Shown here: positions 52,159 through 61,344 of the stretch, one piece after another
How positions within the stretch are numbered: the first letter of the stretch is position 1
Layout of the letters: every line of letters starts with the position of its first letter
From: Rhizobiales bacterium NRL2
GTDB taxonomy: Bacteria > Pseudomonadota > Alphaproteobacteria > Minwuiales > Minwuiaceae
Direction of reading: 5' to 3'
Length of the DNA stretch: 64,000 bases
NCBI GenBank assembly: GCA_001664005.1
Contig: CP016093.1
Coordinates: 4,083,031-4,147,030 of the forward strand
Notes under the pieces: generated by a model
What the model was told of the DNA's origin: nothing
Database searches by the model: none
What the model saw: only the letters and a program-made list of their open reading frames with translations
Translations under genes and position numbers: made by a program

Positions 52159-54625
52159 GACGCTCCTCGGCGACCTTCTCGATCGTCTTGCGCAGATCCG
52201 GGTTGGCGTCCAGCAGCTTCTGGAAATCCCGCCGCTCCAGGATCAGCAGGTCGGAGAAGGTCTTCGCCACCACGTCGGCGGTGCGCGGCGCGTCCTTGAG
52301 CAACGCGATTTCGCCGAAGAAATCGCCCGAACCCAGCATTACCGGGGCCGGTTCGACGCGCACTTCGATGGCGCCCGAGGAGACGAAGTACATGGCGTCG
52401 CCCGTCTCCCCCTTGCGGCAGAGGTTTTCGCCCGGCAGGGCCAGTTCCGATTTCAGCAGCGCCGCGATGGCCTGGATGCGATCCTGGCTGAGCCCCTGGA
52501 ACAGCGGCACGCCGGCGACGAGCTGTTCCGGGTCGAGGCCGAGGTCCAGCGCAGGTCGCTGGCCCAACTCGTCCTCGCGCTCCTCCAGTTCCTGCTGCAG
52601 ATTGGCGTAGATCTCCGCGCCGATGATGGCCTCGTCGTGCAGTCGGGCGTAGTCGCTCCGCTCCCGACGGATCGCCACCTGCTGCAGGTAGCGCCGCTGC
52701 AGCTTGCCGGCATAGTCCGGATACTGGACCCGCAGCGCGTTCAGCGCCGACATCACGGTGTCCCGGCGCTCGTCCAGTATCTCGCACAACCGGTCGGCAG
52801 CCGGATCCCCCACCAGGGCGCGGATGTCGCCGATGCCCTGATCGCGCACCTCCGCCAGCACCGCGATGACCGTCCGCAGCCGCTCCATGCGGTTGGCGAG
52901 CCGGCGGCCGAGAGGCCCGGTCACCCCGAAGCGGCGCTGCGCATGCATCGACAGCATGAAGCGCCAATTGAACTCGAGCAGCTTGTCGGCAGCCTTGCGG
53001 TAACCCTCGACGCCGCCGGTCTTGGTGGCGTCCATGAGTTCGTCGGTCAGCGCCACCAGTTCGCGCGCCGTGGCCGAGGGCACGTAGCCGCGCGAGTAGT
53101 GGTTCAGATAGCCCTGGCGTTCCCGCCCGACGGTGGCCAGCAGACCGATCTTGAGCCAGTCGCCATCGCTGAGTTCCACGGCCGTCCCTTCCGCCGCGGT
53201 CATCCCCTCGACCCGCCGGGCGTAGTCGCCGGCCACCTGTGCGCCGACTTCCCCGGGGATGTTGTGCCGCTCGGCCCAGCGGGGCACGGCGTGGCTGATG
53301 TCGTCCAGCGCCCGGGCGATGGTGCGATTGCGCACGGCGAGGTCGGCCGGCGACAGCCGGTCGAGCCCGAATGCCTTCATCACCGCGCCCACCGTGGTGG
53401 CATTCACGAACAGCGTGAACAGCACGAAGGCGCAGACCAGGGCGGCGACGAAGTTGCGCACGTCGACGGGGAAGGCCTCATTCTCGAACACCGCCAGCGC
53501 CAGCGCCAGCGAGACGGCGCCACGCAGACCGCCCCACCACATCACGGTGCGGAAGCCAAGGCTGACATTGGCGGCGATGCCGGAACGGCTGAGCATGGGC
53601 AGCACGGCGTGCGTGAGCAGGCCGCGGGCGAAGAAGGCCGTCGCGAGCAGAACCACGAGCGTCAGCCACATATCGCCGGTAAACACCGACAGGATCTGGG
53701 GCACCGCCATGCCGACCAGGACGAAGATCAGCGAATTGGCCCAGAAGCCCAGGTTCTCCCAGGTCTCCTGCAGCAGATGCCAGCCATTGCCCGAGATCGT
53801 GGTGCGGCCATAGGAGCCCATCACCAGCGCCGCCGTGACCACCGCCATGACGCCGGAGACATGCAGATAGTGCTCGGCGACCAGGAAGGAGAGATAGGCC
53901 AGGGAGATCGTCAGCGTGACCTCCACCAGGGCGATGCCGCCGACCCGCCCGATCACCCAGGCGAAGCCGCGGGCCATGAGGTAGCCGACGACGATGCCGC
54001 CCACGAAGACCTTGAGGAAGCCGAAGGCGCCGCCGATCAGGTCCGCTTCGGCAGCACCCAGGATCATGGCGACCAGGATATTGAACAGCACGATGGCCGT
54101 GGCGTCGTTGAACAGGCTTTCGCCCTCGACCAGGATGGCGAGCCGCTTCGGCGCGCCCAGATCCTTGAAGATCGCCACGACCGCGACCGGGTCCGTGGCC
54201 GAGAGGATGGCGCCAAGCAGCAGGCAGACGACGAAACCCATGCCGGAAACCGCGTAGACCGCGCCGCCGACCATGAAGGCGGAAATCAGCAGGCCGATGA
54301 TCGCCAGGAACAGGATCGGACGTATGTCCGCCATCAGCTTGCGCACGTCGATCGACAGGCTGCTTTCGAAGACCAGCGCCGGCAGGAAGACGAAGATGAT
54401 GATCTCCGACGTCAGGTCGAAGCTCTCGAAGCTGTGCAGCAGATCGCTGACCGGCCCCAGATGGGCGTCATGCGCGGCGCTGATCAGCAGGCCGAGGATG
54501 ATCCCGACCACCGCGAGCAGCACCGTGTACGGAAACTTGTAGCGCTTCGCGACCGGCAGGATCAGCACGGCGATCGTCATCAGGCCGAACAGCCCGAGAA
54601 TGGTCGTCCAGATTCCCTCGTGCAT
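52148..54625 (-). CDS. CPA1 Na+/H+ antiporter with C-terminal cyclic-nucleotide-binding domain
   Basis: 825 residues. About 12 membrane helices (residues 5-425) carry the CPA1 motifs FVFLPALVFESSL, GAILSATDPVAVVAIF and GESLFNDATAIVLF, with the Asp and ion-site residues. A helical cytoplasmic linker (about 440-710) leads to a cyclic-nucleotide-binding domain (about 715-825) with GDFFGEIALLKDAPRTADVV, close to the cAMP-binding cassette consensus (FGE...PRTA). This suggests ligand-regulated pH or Na+ control. An adenylate cyclase gene lies one gene away. Confidence 0.93.
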   Translation of the reverse strand: MHEGIWTTILGLFGLMTIAVLILPVAKRYKFPYTVLLAVVGIILGLLISAAHDAHLGPVSDLLHSFESFDLTSEIIIFVFLPALVFESSLSIDVRKLMADIRPILFLAIIGLLISAFMVGGAVYAVSGMGFVVCLLLGAILSATDPVAVVAIFKDLGAPKRLAILVEGESLFNDATAIVLFNILVAMILGAAEADLIGGAFGFLKVFVGGIVVGYLMARGFAWVIGRVGGIALVEVTLTISLAYLSFLVAEHYLHVSGVMAVVTAALVMGSYGRTTISGNGWHLLQETWENLGFWANSLIFVLVGMAVPQILSVFTGDMWLTLVVLLATAFFARGLLTHAVLPMLSRSGIAANVSLGFRTVMWWGGLRGAVSLALALAVFENEAFPVDVRNFVAALVCAFVLFTLFVNATTVGAVMKAFGLDRLSPADLAVRNRTIARALDDISHAVPRWAERHNIPGEVGAQVAGDYARRVEGMTAAEGTAVELSDGDWLKIGLLATVGRERQGYLNHYSRGYVPSATARELVALTDELMDATKTGGVEGYRKAADKLLEFNWRFMLSMHAQRRFGVTGPLGRRLANRMERLRTVIAVLAEVRDQGIGDIRALVGDPAADRLCEILDERRDTVMSALNALRVQYPDYAGKLQRRYLQQVAIRRERSDYARLHDEAIIGAEIYANLQQELEEREDELGQRPALDLGLDPEQLVAGVPLFQGLSQDRIQAIAALLKSELALPGENLCRKGETGDAMYFVSSGAIEVRVEPAPVMLGSGDFFGEIALLKDAPRTADVVAKTFSDLLILERRDFQKLLDANPDLRKTIEKVAEERLSA

Positions 54626-54700
54626 CGCTCAGAACCCCCTCGTCGACGATGCCGTCCCTCTCAGGGGATCAATATACGGCCACATGCAACGAAAGGGCGA

Positions 54701-55579
54701 TTAATTATCCGAACCGTCCGCCCGCCCTCGGCCGGCCAGTTCTCCGCCGGCGCCGTTCATCTCGCGGGCGCGCGCCAGCCAGGGCGGCGGCAGCTTGTTC
54801 AGGAAGGCGCGCATGCCGGCCGGCGCTTCGGGACGCCGGAGCAGGCGGATCAGGTGCTGGGCCGCCGTGTCCAGGGTCTCGTCAAGCGCAGCCTCCTCCG
54901 TCATCAGCACGATCTCCTTGACCGCCGCGACTGCCGCCGGATCGTTGCGGTCGACCTCGTCCAGCACCGCGGCCAAGATCTCCTCCGCCTCCGTCTCCGT
55001 GCGGGCGAGATAATGGCCAACGCCCAGACGGAACGCCTCCTCGCCGCCGATCCGCTGGCCCAGCACGGCGATCCGGCGCAGCTGGCCCGCCCCGATCCGT
55101 CGGGCGATGAAGGGCAGGATCTGGGATGGAATGAACCCCACCTTTGGCTCCGGCAGGGCGAACTTCGCGTCAGCCCGGATGATGGCGACATCGGCGCAGC
55201 AGGTCATGCCGAAGCCGCCGCCGGCGGCGCCGCCCTCGACCACGGCGACAACCGGAATCGGCATGCGGTCGAGGTCGTGCAGCACGTCGCCGAAGAACCG
55301 GTAGGGGCCGAACAGCGGGTCGGTGTCGCCCGGCGCCGGGGCCGGCGGCATCTCCTGCATGGCATTGAGGTCTCCGCCGGCAGAGAAATTTCCGCCCGAG
55401 CCGCGCAGGATCAGTACCCGGGCCTCGGCGTCGGCCCGGACGGCGGCCAGCGCTTCCCCGATCTCCTCCATCATTCGGTGGGTCAGCGCGTTGCGGGCCT
55501 GGGGCCGGTTGAATGTCAGCCAGGCGCGCGTGCCAACGCGCGCCAGCCGGATGAATTCGAAATCCGGATAGTTCGTCAA
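54701..55579 (-). CDS. Enoyl-CoA hydratase/isomerase family protein
   Basis: 292 residues, crotonase fold with FSAGGDLNAMQEM and VEGGAAGGGFGMTCCADVA. Its loop FALPEPKVGFIPSQI keeps a glutamate of the hydratase type. The start is TTG at 55579 behind GGGGAGGAG, because longer in-frame starts run into a low-complexity extension. It is placed between the antiporter and the cyclase on the same strand, with separate gaps. The CoA substrate is unknown. Confidence 0.88.
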   Translation of the reverse strand: MTNYPDFEFIRLARVGTRAWLTFNRPQARNALTHRMMEEIGEALAAVRADAEARVLILRGSGGNFSAGGDLNAMQEMPPAPAPGDTDPLFGPYRFFGDVLHDLDRMPIPVVAVVEGGAAGGGFGMTCCADVAIIRADAKFALPEPKVGFIPSQILPFIARRIGAGQLRRIAVLGQRIGGEEAFRLGVGHYLARTETEAEEILAAVLDEVDRNDPAAVAAVKEIVLMTEEAALDETLDTAAQHLIRLLRRPEAPAGMRAFLNKLPPPWLARAREMNGAGGELAGRGRADGSDN

Positions 55580-55641
55580 ATCGCTCCTCCCCTTGGGCGG
55601 GGCGGATTTTATCCGCTTTGGCGGCGCAGGCCAGCCCGGGC

Positions 55642-56955
55642 TCAGTCGGCGGCTTCGCTCGCGGCGACGGGGCCCAGCAGCCACCAGGTGGGCATCATGC
55701 CCTTGCCCTTGACCTCGACTTCGCCGCGGGCCTCGAACGCGTAGGCTCCGTCCAGCGCCTCGACGACTTCGCGCGTGACCTGGATACGGCCCGGAGCCCC
55801 GGTGGTCTCCATGCGGGAAGCGGTGTTCACGGCGTCACCCCAGAGGTCGTAGAGAAACCGGCTGTCGCCGACCACGCCGGCGATGATCGCCCCGCGCGCC
55901 ATGCCGATGCGGATGTTCAGCGGCGTCCCGTCCGGCCGGCGGCATTCACTCATGCTCGCCAGCATGTCGAGCGCCAGGCCGGCGGCCGCGCGCGCATCGG
56001 CGGTGGAGCCCTTGGGCGCGCCGGCGGCGACCATGTAGGCGTCGCCGATGGTCTTGATCTTCTCGACGCCGTGCTTCCGGGTCAGCCGGTCGAAACGCTC
56101 GAAGGTATCCGACAGCATGGCCAGGGTTTCCTCGGGCGCACACTCGGCGGCGATGTTGGTGAAGCCTTCCACGTCGGCGAACAGCACGGTGACATCGGCC
56201 AGTTGTTCCACCACCTGGCTTTCCCCGTCGCGGAGGCGCGCGGCCACCGACTTCGGCAGGATCCGGTCGAGCAGTTCGCGCACCCGCGCGCGCTCCCGGT
56301 CGATCAGGTCGTTGTTGGCGAAGTCGAGCCGGCGGAGTTTCTCGACCCGGCGCAGCGCGATCAGCCCGATGACGTTCGCGGTGAGCATCAGCATCACCGC
56401 ATAGATCGCCTGCTGGAAGTCCGGCGGCGGCCAGGCGAGCCCCAGCGTGATGGCGACGAACAGCGCCGTCGCGAGCAGGGCCGTCACCACGGCCTGGATG
56501 TAGAAGAACGGAAACAGCGCGTAGATCGCGAAGATGACGATGATGAAGGCGTGGTCCAGCGGCTCGGGATGGCCGCCGTAGACGTTGGCCAGCGCCTGGA
56601 AGAGCGTATAGACGAGCGCGCCCAGCATCAGCAGCGCCGGCCATCGCGTACGGAAGTGGCCGGTGTAGCTGAGGCCCAGGATCGCCAGGAACAGGCCGTT
56701 GACGCCCAGCGCCCGCACAAGGGCGATGGTCTCCGCGTTCTCCGGAAAGAAGAACAGATCCTGCGGCACGAAGACGAGATTGATGACGATCGTGATCAGG
56801 AAGGCCAGGCGGACCGTGCGGAGATTGTCCTCGCGCTGCGTCTCCCGATAGCGCGAATCCCACTCCCGGTCGACAAAGCGAAGTGTCAACGGGTGCATCG
56901 GCGGCAGCCCCCGTTCTGCCGTGTCCCGGCCGATATGTGCATGCAGGAATCTCAT
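55642..56955 (-). CDS. Membrane-bound class III adenylate/guanylate cyclase
   Basis: 437 residues. About six membrane helices (residues 45-205) precede a catalytic class III cyclase domain (about 240-425). Metal-binding aspartates lie in VLFADVEGFTN and the second Asp in IKTIGDAYMV. The transition-state asparagine and arginine appear in LWGDAVNTASRME. A lysine in EKIKTIGD and the Asp in LYDLWGD favour ATP. It makes cAMP, which the nearby cNMP-binding antiporter could sense. It diverges from a small gene at 57197. Confidence 0.9.
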   Translation of the reverse strand: MRFLHAHIGRDTAERGLPPMHPLTLRFVDREWDSRYRETQREDNLRTVRLAFLITIVINLVFVPQDLFFFPENAETIALVRALGVNGLFLAILGLSYTGHFRTRWPALLMLGALVYTLFQALANVYGGHPEPLDHAFIIVIFAIYALFPFFYIQAVVTALLATALFVAITLGLAWPPPDFQQAIYAVMLMLTANVIGLIALRRVEKLRRLDFANNDLIDRERARVRELLDRILPKSVAARLRDGESQVVEQLADVTVLFADVEGFTNIAAECAPEETLAMLSDTFERFDRLTRKHGVEKIKTIGDAYMVAAGAPKGSTADARAAAGLALDMLASMSECRRPDGTPLNIRIGMARGAIIAGVVGDSRFLYDLWGDAVNTASRMETTGAPGRIQVTREVVEALDGAYAFEARGEVEVKGKGMMPTWWLLGPVAASEAAD

Positions 56956-57009
56956 GACGCCAGCATAGGCCGGGGCTGCCGTGGCGTCAGGTCAAAACGG
57001 GTAACATTC

Positions 57010-57081
57010 TGCAACGCTGCACGGCGGTTGACACACTGCCGGGGCGGCTTCCCGAGCTATGCACAGAATGCAATGCTGCAC
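57010..57081. repeat. Direct 13-base repeat in the cyclase/small-protein divergent region
   Basis: TGCAACGCTGCAC (57010-57022) and TGCAATGCTGCAC (57069-57081) differ by one base and are 59 bases apart. They lie between the cyclase start (56955) and the small protein start (57197), so they may be binding sites for a regulator of one of them. A TATATA at 57119 could be a -10 element for the small gene. Confidence 0.5.
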
Positions 57082-57196
57082 CTGCGAAGAAAACGATTTC
57101 GCGGCAGCATCACTGACCTATATAGGGGGTGAAAGCGGTCGCCCCGAAGCCGCTTCATGGGAGGTCCGGGACAACACGGGTTGAAAGGACTTTGAC

Positions 57197-57409
57197 ATGC
57201 GACACGAACAGATCGACCACCGCAGCACCGCCGACTACGCGTCCATCGCGCACGGCATGCCGGAATACTACATGCCCTCCTTCGGCGAGATCGACCATGG
57301 CATCGCGATCGCGCGCCGGGAGCAGTCCCGCATGATGGCCCGGTGGTTCCGCCAGGTCTTCGCCCGGCTCCGCGCCCGGATCGCCGGCGGCAAGCACCGC
57401 GCGGCCTGA
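57197..57409 (+). CDS. Small protein, 70 residues, unrecognised
   Basis: It begins MRHEQIDHRSTADYASIAHG and ends with a basic amphipathic helix (MMARWFRQVFARLRARIAG), a bit like the arginine-rich tails of DUF1127 proteins, but a family match is not certain. AAAGGAC lies seven bases before the ATG. It stands alone after a 240-base gap and before the convergent dnaE2 gene. Function unknown. A standard ribosome-binding site and its own gap favour a real gene. Confidence 0.65.
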   Translation: MRHEQIDHRSTADYASIAHGMPEYYMPSFGEIDHGIAIARREQSRMMARWFRQVFARLRARIAGGKHRAA

Positions 57410-57482
57410 CGAGACGAACCGCCCGCGCGGCGCGGCGCCCTCCGGCCCGCACGGCGGTTTCTGACGAAGCCCGGCGGAAGGC

Positions 57483-60400
57483 TTACTTGAAATTCCGCCC
57501 CTTCGGCATGGCTTCCCGGGCCGGCTCAGGCCGGCCCAGGCGCCATTCCGGCTTTTCCTCCATACGTCTTCTCGGCGCCTGCGGCCGGCGCACCTCGTCG
57601 GCGCGGGCGATGCTTCCATCCACAGCCTCCGGCGGCGCGAGGTCCGGATCCTCGGTCAGCGTGGCCAGTTCCCCGCTCAGGTCGAACAGCCGTTCGGCCA
57701 CCACGTGGATCACCAGCCCCTCACGCTGCAGCTTCCCCGATACCCCCAGCAGCCTCGACGTCAGCAGCACGCGGCGGAACCGTTCGAACACGTGCGGCCA
57801 GACGACGATGTTGGCCACCCCCGTCTCGTCCTCCAGGGTCGCGAAGATGACGCCGCTGGCGCTGCCCGGGCGCTGGCGCACCAGCACCAGTCCCGCGACC
57901 ACCGTGCGGCGGCCGTCCGGCAGCGCCGAAAGCGCCTGCGCGCGTACTGCGCCATGGGCCCCCAGACGCTCCCGCAGCAGCGCGCAGGGATGGGCGCGCA
58001 GCGACAGCCTGAGCCGCTGGTAGTCGGCGACCACTTCTTCCCCCGGCCGCATCTCCGGCAGATCGACGGCCGGTTCCTCGATCAGATCGAAGGGCCGGTT
58101 GTGGCCGGCCGCGCCGGCCCGGGCCTCGGCGGCGGCGAACAGCGGCAGCGGTTCGGGCTCCACCGCACGCGCCGCCCAGAGCGCGCGGCGACGGTCGAGC
58201 CCCATGGAACCGAAGGCGTCGGCATCGGCCAGCACGCGGAGCGTCGTCTGGTCCAGCCCGGCCCGCCGCGCCAGTTCCTGCACCGTGGCGTAGCCGCCTT
58301 CCGGCCGCGCCGCGGCGATGCGGTCCGCCGCCTCCGCGTTCAGCCCCTTGACCAGGCGGAAGCCGAGCCGCACCGCCGTCCCGAGGCCGGTCTTCGGATC
58401 GGGCGCCGGCAGGGGCTCCAGCAGGTGGTCCGGCATGGAATGGTTGACGTCGACGGGGCGGACCTCGACGCCATGGTCGCGGGCGTCGCGGACAAGCTGC
58501 GCCGGGGCGTAGAAGCCCATGGGCTGGCTGTTCAGGATGGCGGCGCAGAAGACGTCCGGATAATGCCGTTTCAGCCAGGCCGAGACGTAGACCAGCAGGG
58601 CGAAGCTGGCGGCGTGGCTCTCGGGAAAACCGTATTCGCCGAAACCCTCGATCTGGCGGAAGCAGCGCTCGGCGAAGTCGCGGTCATAGCCGCGTTCCGC
58701 CATGCCCTCGACCAGCTTCTCCTGGAAGGTGTGGATGGTGCCGACCTTGCGGAAGGTGGCCATGGCGCGGCGCAGACGGTCCGCCTCGGAGGGCGTGAAG
58801 CCGGCCGCGACGATGGCGATCTGCATCGCCTGCTCCTGGAACAGCGGCACGCCCATGGTCTTGCCCAGCACCCGGCGCAGCTCTTCGGATGGAAAATCCA
58901 CCTTCTCCTCGCCGTTGCGGCGTCTGAGATAGGGATGGACCATGTCGCCCTGGATGGGGCCGGGGCGGACGATCGCCACCTCGATCACCAGGTCGTAGAA
59001 GGTCCGTGGCTTCAGGCGTGGCAGCATGGTCATCTGGGCCCGGCTCTCGACCTGGAAGACGCCGATGGAATCGGCCTCGCAGAGCATGTCGTAGACCGCC
59101 GGATCGTCGGGCGGGACCGAAGCCAGGTCCATCGGCCGGCCATAGCTCTCGTCCAGCATGCGGAAGGCCTTGGCGATACAGGTCAGCATGCCGAGGCCGA
59201 GCACGTCGACCTTCATCAGGCCGAGCGCGTCCAGATCGTCCTTGTCCCACTGGATGACCGTGCGGTCGACCATCGCCGCATTCTCGACCGGCACCAGCTC
59301 CGACAGCGGCCCGCGGCTGATGACGAAGCCGCCGACATGCTGCGAGAGGTGCCGCGGGAAGCCCTGCAGTTCGCGGGCGAGGCGGAGCGCCTCCGCCACG
59401 GTCGGATCCGCCGGATCGAGGCCGGCCTCGGCAATGCGGTCGTCCTGCAGCCCTTCCCGCCAGACGCTTTTCGTCATGGCGTCCACCGCGTCCAGCGACA
59501 GGCCCAGCGCCTTGCCGACCTCCCGCATGGCGCTCTTCGAGCGGTAGGAGATCACCGTCGCCGCCAGCCCCGCCCGGTCGCGGCCGTATTTTTCGTAGAT
59601 GTACTGAATCACCTCCTCGCGGCGCTCATGCTCGAAGTCGACGTCGATGTCGGGCGGTTCGTCGCGCTCGGCGCTGACGAAGCGCTCGAACAGCAGGTCC
59701 ATGCGCGCCGGGTCCACCGAGGTGACGCCCAGGCAGTAACAGACCGCCGAATTGGCCGCCGAGCCGCGTCCCTGGCAGAGGATGCCGCGCTCGCGGGCGA
59801 AGCGGACGATGTCGTGGACGGTCAGGAAATAGGGCGCGTAACCCAGCTGTGCGATCAGTTCCAGCTCATGGGCGATCTGCGCCGCCACCTTCGCCGGCAG
59901 ACCGCCCGGATAGCGGTGCGCCGCGCCCGCGCGGGTGAGCCGCTCCAGGGTCTGTTGCGGGCTCTCGCCGGGCTCGACCACCTCGTCGGGGTATTCGTAG
60001 GCCAGTTCGTCGAGTGAGAAGCCCGTGCGCTCCAGAATCTCCAGGGTCCGCATGACCGCTTCGGGCGCGTCGGCGAACAGCCGCGCCATCTCGGCCGGCG
60101 CCTTCAGATGCCGCTCGGCGTTGGCGGCCAGCCGCCGGCCGGCCTCGTGGATGGTGCAACCCTCGGCGATGCAGGTCAGCACGTCCTGCAGCCGGCGCCG
60201 CTCGGGAACGTGATAGCGCACGTCGTTGGCGGCGATGAGCGGCAGGCCGAAGCGCCGCGCCAGCGCCAGCCGCTCACCCAGGCGGCGGCGGTCGTCGCCC
60301 CGGCGGAGCATCCAGGCGGCGAGATAAGCGCGGCCGCCGAAGGCGTCGCGCACCCGGCCGAGGAATCCCTCCTCGGCGGAGAGGGCGATGGCGATCTGGC

Positions 60401-60752
60401 CCTCGGCGGCAGCGGCCGCGTCCTCGAAATCGAGATGGCATTCGCCCTTCTCCGCCCGCCGCCGGCCCAGCGTGATCAGACGGCTGAGCCGGCCATAGGC
60501 GGCGCGGTCCGAGGGGTAGACCAGCATTTCCGCGCCGTCGCGGAAGACCAGCCGGCACCCCGGACGGAAGGGCAGACCGAGGTTCCTGGCCGCCAGATGC
60601 CCGCGGACGACGCCCGCCAGGCTGTTGCGGTCGGCGATGCCGATCCCCGCCAGCCCCAGCGCCTGCGCCTGCGCCGCCAGCTCCTCGGCATGGGAGCCGC
60701 CCTCCAGGAAGGAGAAATTGCTGGTGATCTGCCATTCGGCGTAAGCGGTCAT
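57483..60752 (-). CDS. dnaE2: Error-prone DNA polymerase, alpha-subunit type (DnaE2/ImuC)
   Basis: 1089 residues, the typical length for DnaE2. An N-terminal PHP domain (about 1-210) is followed by the polymerase with PPDIDVDFEHERREEVIQY, which holds the catalytic aspartates, and VGGFVISRGPLSELVPVENA. DnaE2 is the catalytic enzyme of the ImuABC mutasome used on damaged DNA. The ATG at 60752 follows GAGGATC and gives the standard MTAYAEWQITSNFSFLEGG. It is separated from imuB by two small inserted genes. No LexA box is seen right before it. Confidence 0.96.
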   Translation of the reverse strand: MTAYAEWQITSNFSFLEGGSHAEELAAQAQALGLAGIGIADRNSLAGVVRGHLAARNLGLPFRPGCRLVFRDGAEMLVYPSDRAAYGRLSRLITLGRRRAEKGECHLDFEDAAAAAEGQIAIALSAEEGFLGRVRDAFGGRAYLAAWMLRRGDDRRRLGERLALARRFGLPLIAANDVRYHVPERRRLQDVLTCIAEGCTIHEAGRRLAANAERHLKAPAEMARLFADAPEAVMRTLEILERTGFSLDELAYEYPDEVVEPGESPQQTLERLTRAGAAHRYPGGLPAKVAAQIAHELELIAQLGYAPYFLTVHDIVRFARERGILCQGRGSAANSAVCYCLGVTSVDPARMDLLFERFVSAERDEPPDIDVDFEHERREEVIQYIYEKYGRDRAGLAATVISYRSKSAMREVGKALGLSLDAVDAMTKSVWREGLQDDRIAEAGLDPADPTVAEALRLARELQGFPRHLSQHVGGFVISRGPLSELVPVENAAMVDRTVIQWDKDDLDALGLMKVDVLGLGMLTCIAKAFRMLDESYGRPMDLASVPPDDPAVYDMLCEADSIGVFQVESRAQMTMLPRLKPRTFYDLVIEVAIVRPGPIQGDMVHPYLRRRNGEEKVDFPSEELRRVLGKTMGVPLFQEQAMQIAIVAAGFTPSEADRLRRAMATFRKVGTIHTFQEKLVEGMAERGYDRDFAERCFRQIEGFGEYGFPESHAASFALLVYVSAWLKRHYPDVFCAAILNSQPMGFYAPAQLVRDARDHGVEVRPVDVNHSMPDHLLEPLPAPDPKTGLGTAVRLGFRLVKGLNAEAADRIAAARPEGGYATVQELARRAGLDQTTLRVLADADAFGSMGLDRRRALWAARAVEPEPLPLFAAAEARAGAAGHNRPFDLIEEPAVDLPEMRPGEEVVADYQRLRLSLRAHPCALLRERLGAHGAVRAQALSALPDGRRTVVAGLVLVRQRPGSASGVIFATLEDETGVANIVVWPHVFERFRRVLLTSRLLGVSGKLQREGLVIHVVAERLFDLSGELATLTEDPDLAPPEAVDGSIARADEVRRPQAPRRRMEEKPEWRLGRPEPAREAMPKGRNFK

Positions 60753-60778
60753 GATCCTCACATTCCGCCGCGGCAAGA

Positions 60779-60985
60779 TCCCGGCTCTCCGCTCAACGGA
60801 GCCCGTCCCGGCCTTGAGCCGGGATGACATCGAGGGGCGGCCTTGATCATTAGTGCCATCCCGCCAGGCCGGGCATCGCGAGACGCGAGACGCGAGGCGT
60901 GAGCCGGGACCCCGAACGCGCGACGTCTCCCCCTGGTGTCATCCCGGCCAAGCCGAGCATCGCGAGGCGCGAGCCGGGACCTCCC
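60779..60985. repeat. Three REP-like elements between dnaE2 and the GIY-YIG gene
   Basis: R1 (60779-60829) reads CCGGCTCTCCGCT...CCGGGATGAC. R2 (60853-60913) and R3 (60935-60985) are in the opposite direction; R3 begins GGTGTCATCCCGGCC and ends GAGCCGGGACCTC. All share these ends and an internal palindrome (GCGAGNCGCGAG-like). They match the pair near 37274 in type. R3 stops four bases before the GIY-YIG stop codon. Confidence 0.75.
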
Positions 60986-60988
60986 AGT

Positions 60989-61279
60989 TCACCCAAGCCG
61001 GTCGGAGATATCCCGCCAGTCGGGATTGCTTGTTTCGATCAGTTCGTCCTTCCAGGCGCGCCGCCAGCGCTTCAGGCGCTTCTCCCGGCGGATGGCTTCC
61101 TCGACATCGTCGAAGGCCTCGACATGCACGAGACGGCGGATGCGGTACTTGCGGGTATGGGCGATGGCGACGCCTCGGCGGTGTTCGTCCACGCGGCGCG
61201 CAAGATCGTTGGTGACGCCGACATAGATGCTGCCGCGCGGCCGGCTGGCGAGAATGTAGGTGAAGTACTGCTTCTTCAT
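60989..61279 (-). CDS. GIY-YIG nuclease superfamily protein
   Basis: 96 residues of the single-domain URI/UPF0213-like type. The signature is YFTYILASRPRGSIYVGVTN, followed by DLARRVDEHR and, at the end, EKRLKRWRRAWKDELIE. These proteins cut DNA strands or are of unknown role. The ATG at 61279 has GGAAAGAG before it. It is framed by inverted REP-like repeats and lies between imuB and dnaE2, where it does not belong to the mutasome. Probably an inserted gene. Confidence 0.9.
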   Translation of the reverse strand: MKKQYFTYILASRPRGSIYVGVTNDLARRVDEHRRGVAIAHTRKYRIRRLVHVEAFDDVEEAIRREKRLKRWRRAWKDELIETSNPDWRDISDRLG

Positions 61280-61297
61280 CTCTCTTTCCTTTTCGAG

Positions 61298-61338
61298 GAG
61301 GTCCCGGCTCTCCGCTGCGCTCCGGCCGGGATGACACC
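61298..61338. repeat. REP-like element inverted to the copies beyond the GIY-YIG gene
   Basis: GAGGTCCCGGCTC (61298-61310) and GGCCGGGATGACACC (61324-61338) are exact reverse complements of both ends of R3 at 60935-60985. Thus the GIY-YIG gene is bracketed by inverted copies with 15-base and 13-base exact arms. Confidence 0.8.
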
Positions 61339-61344
61339 GTTTGC

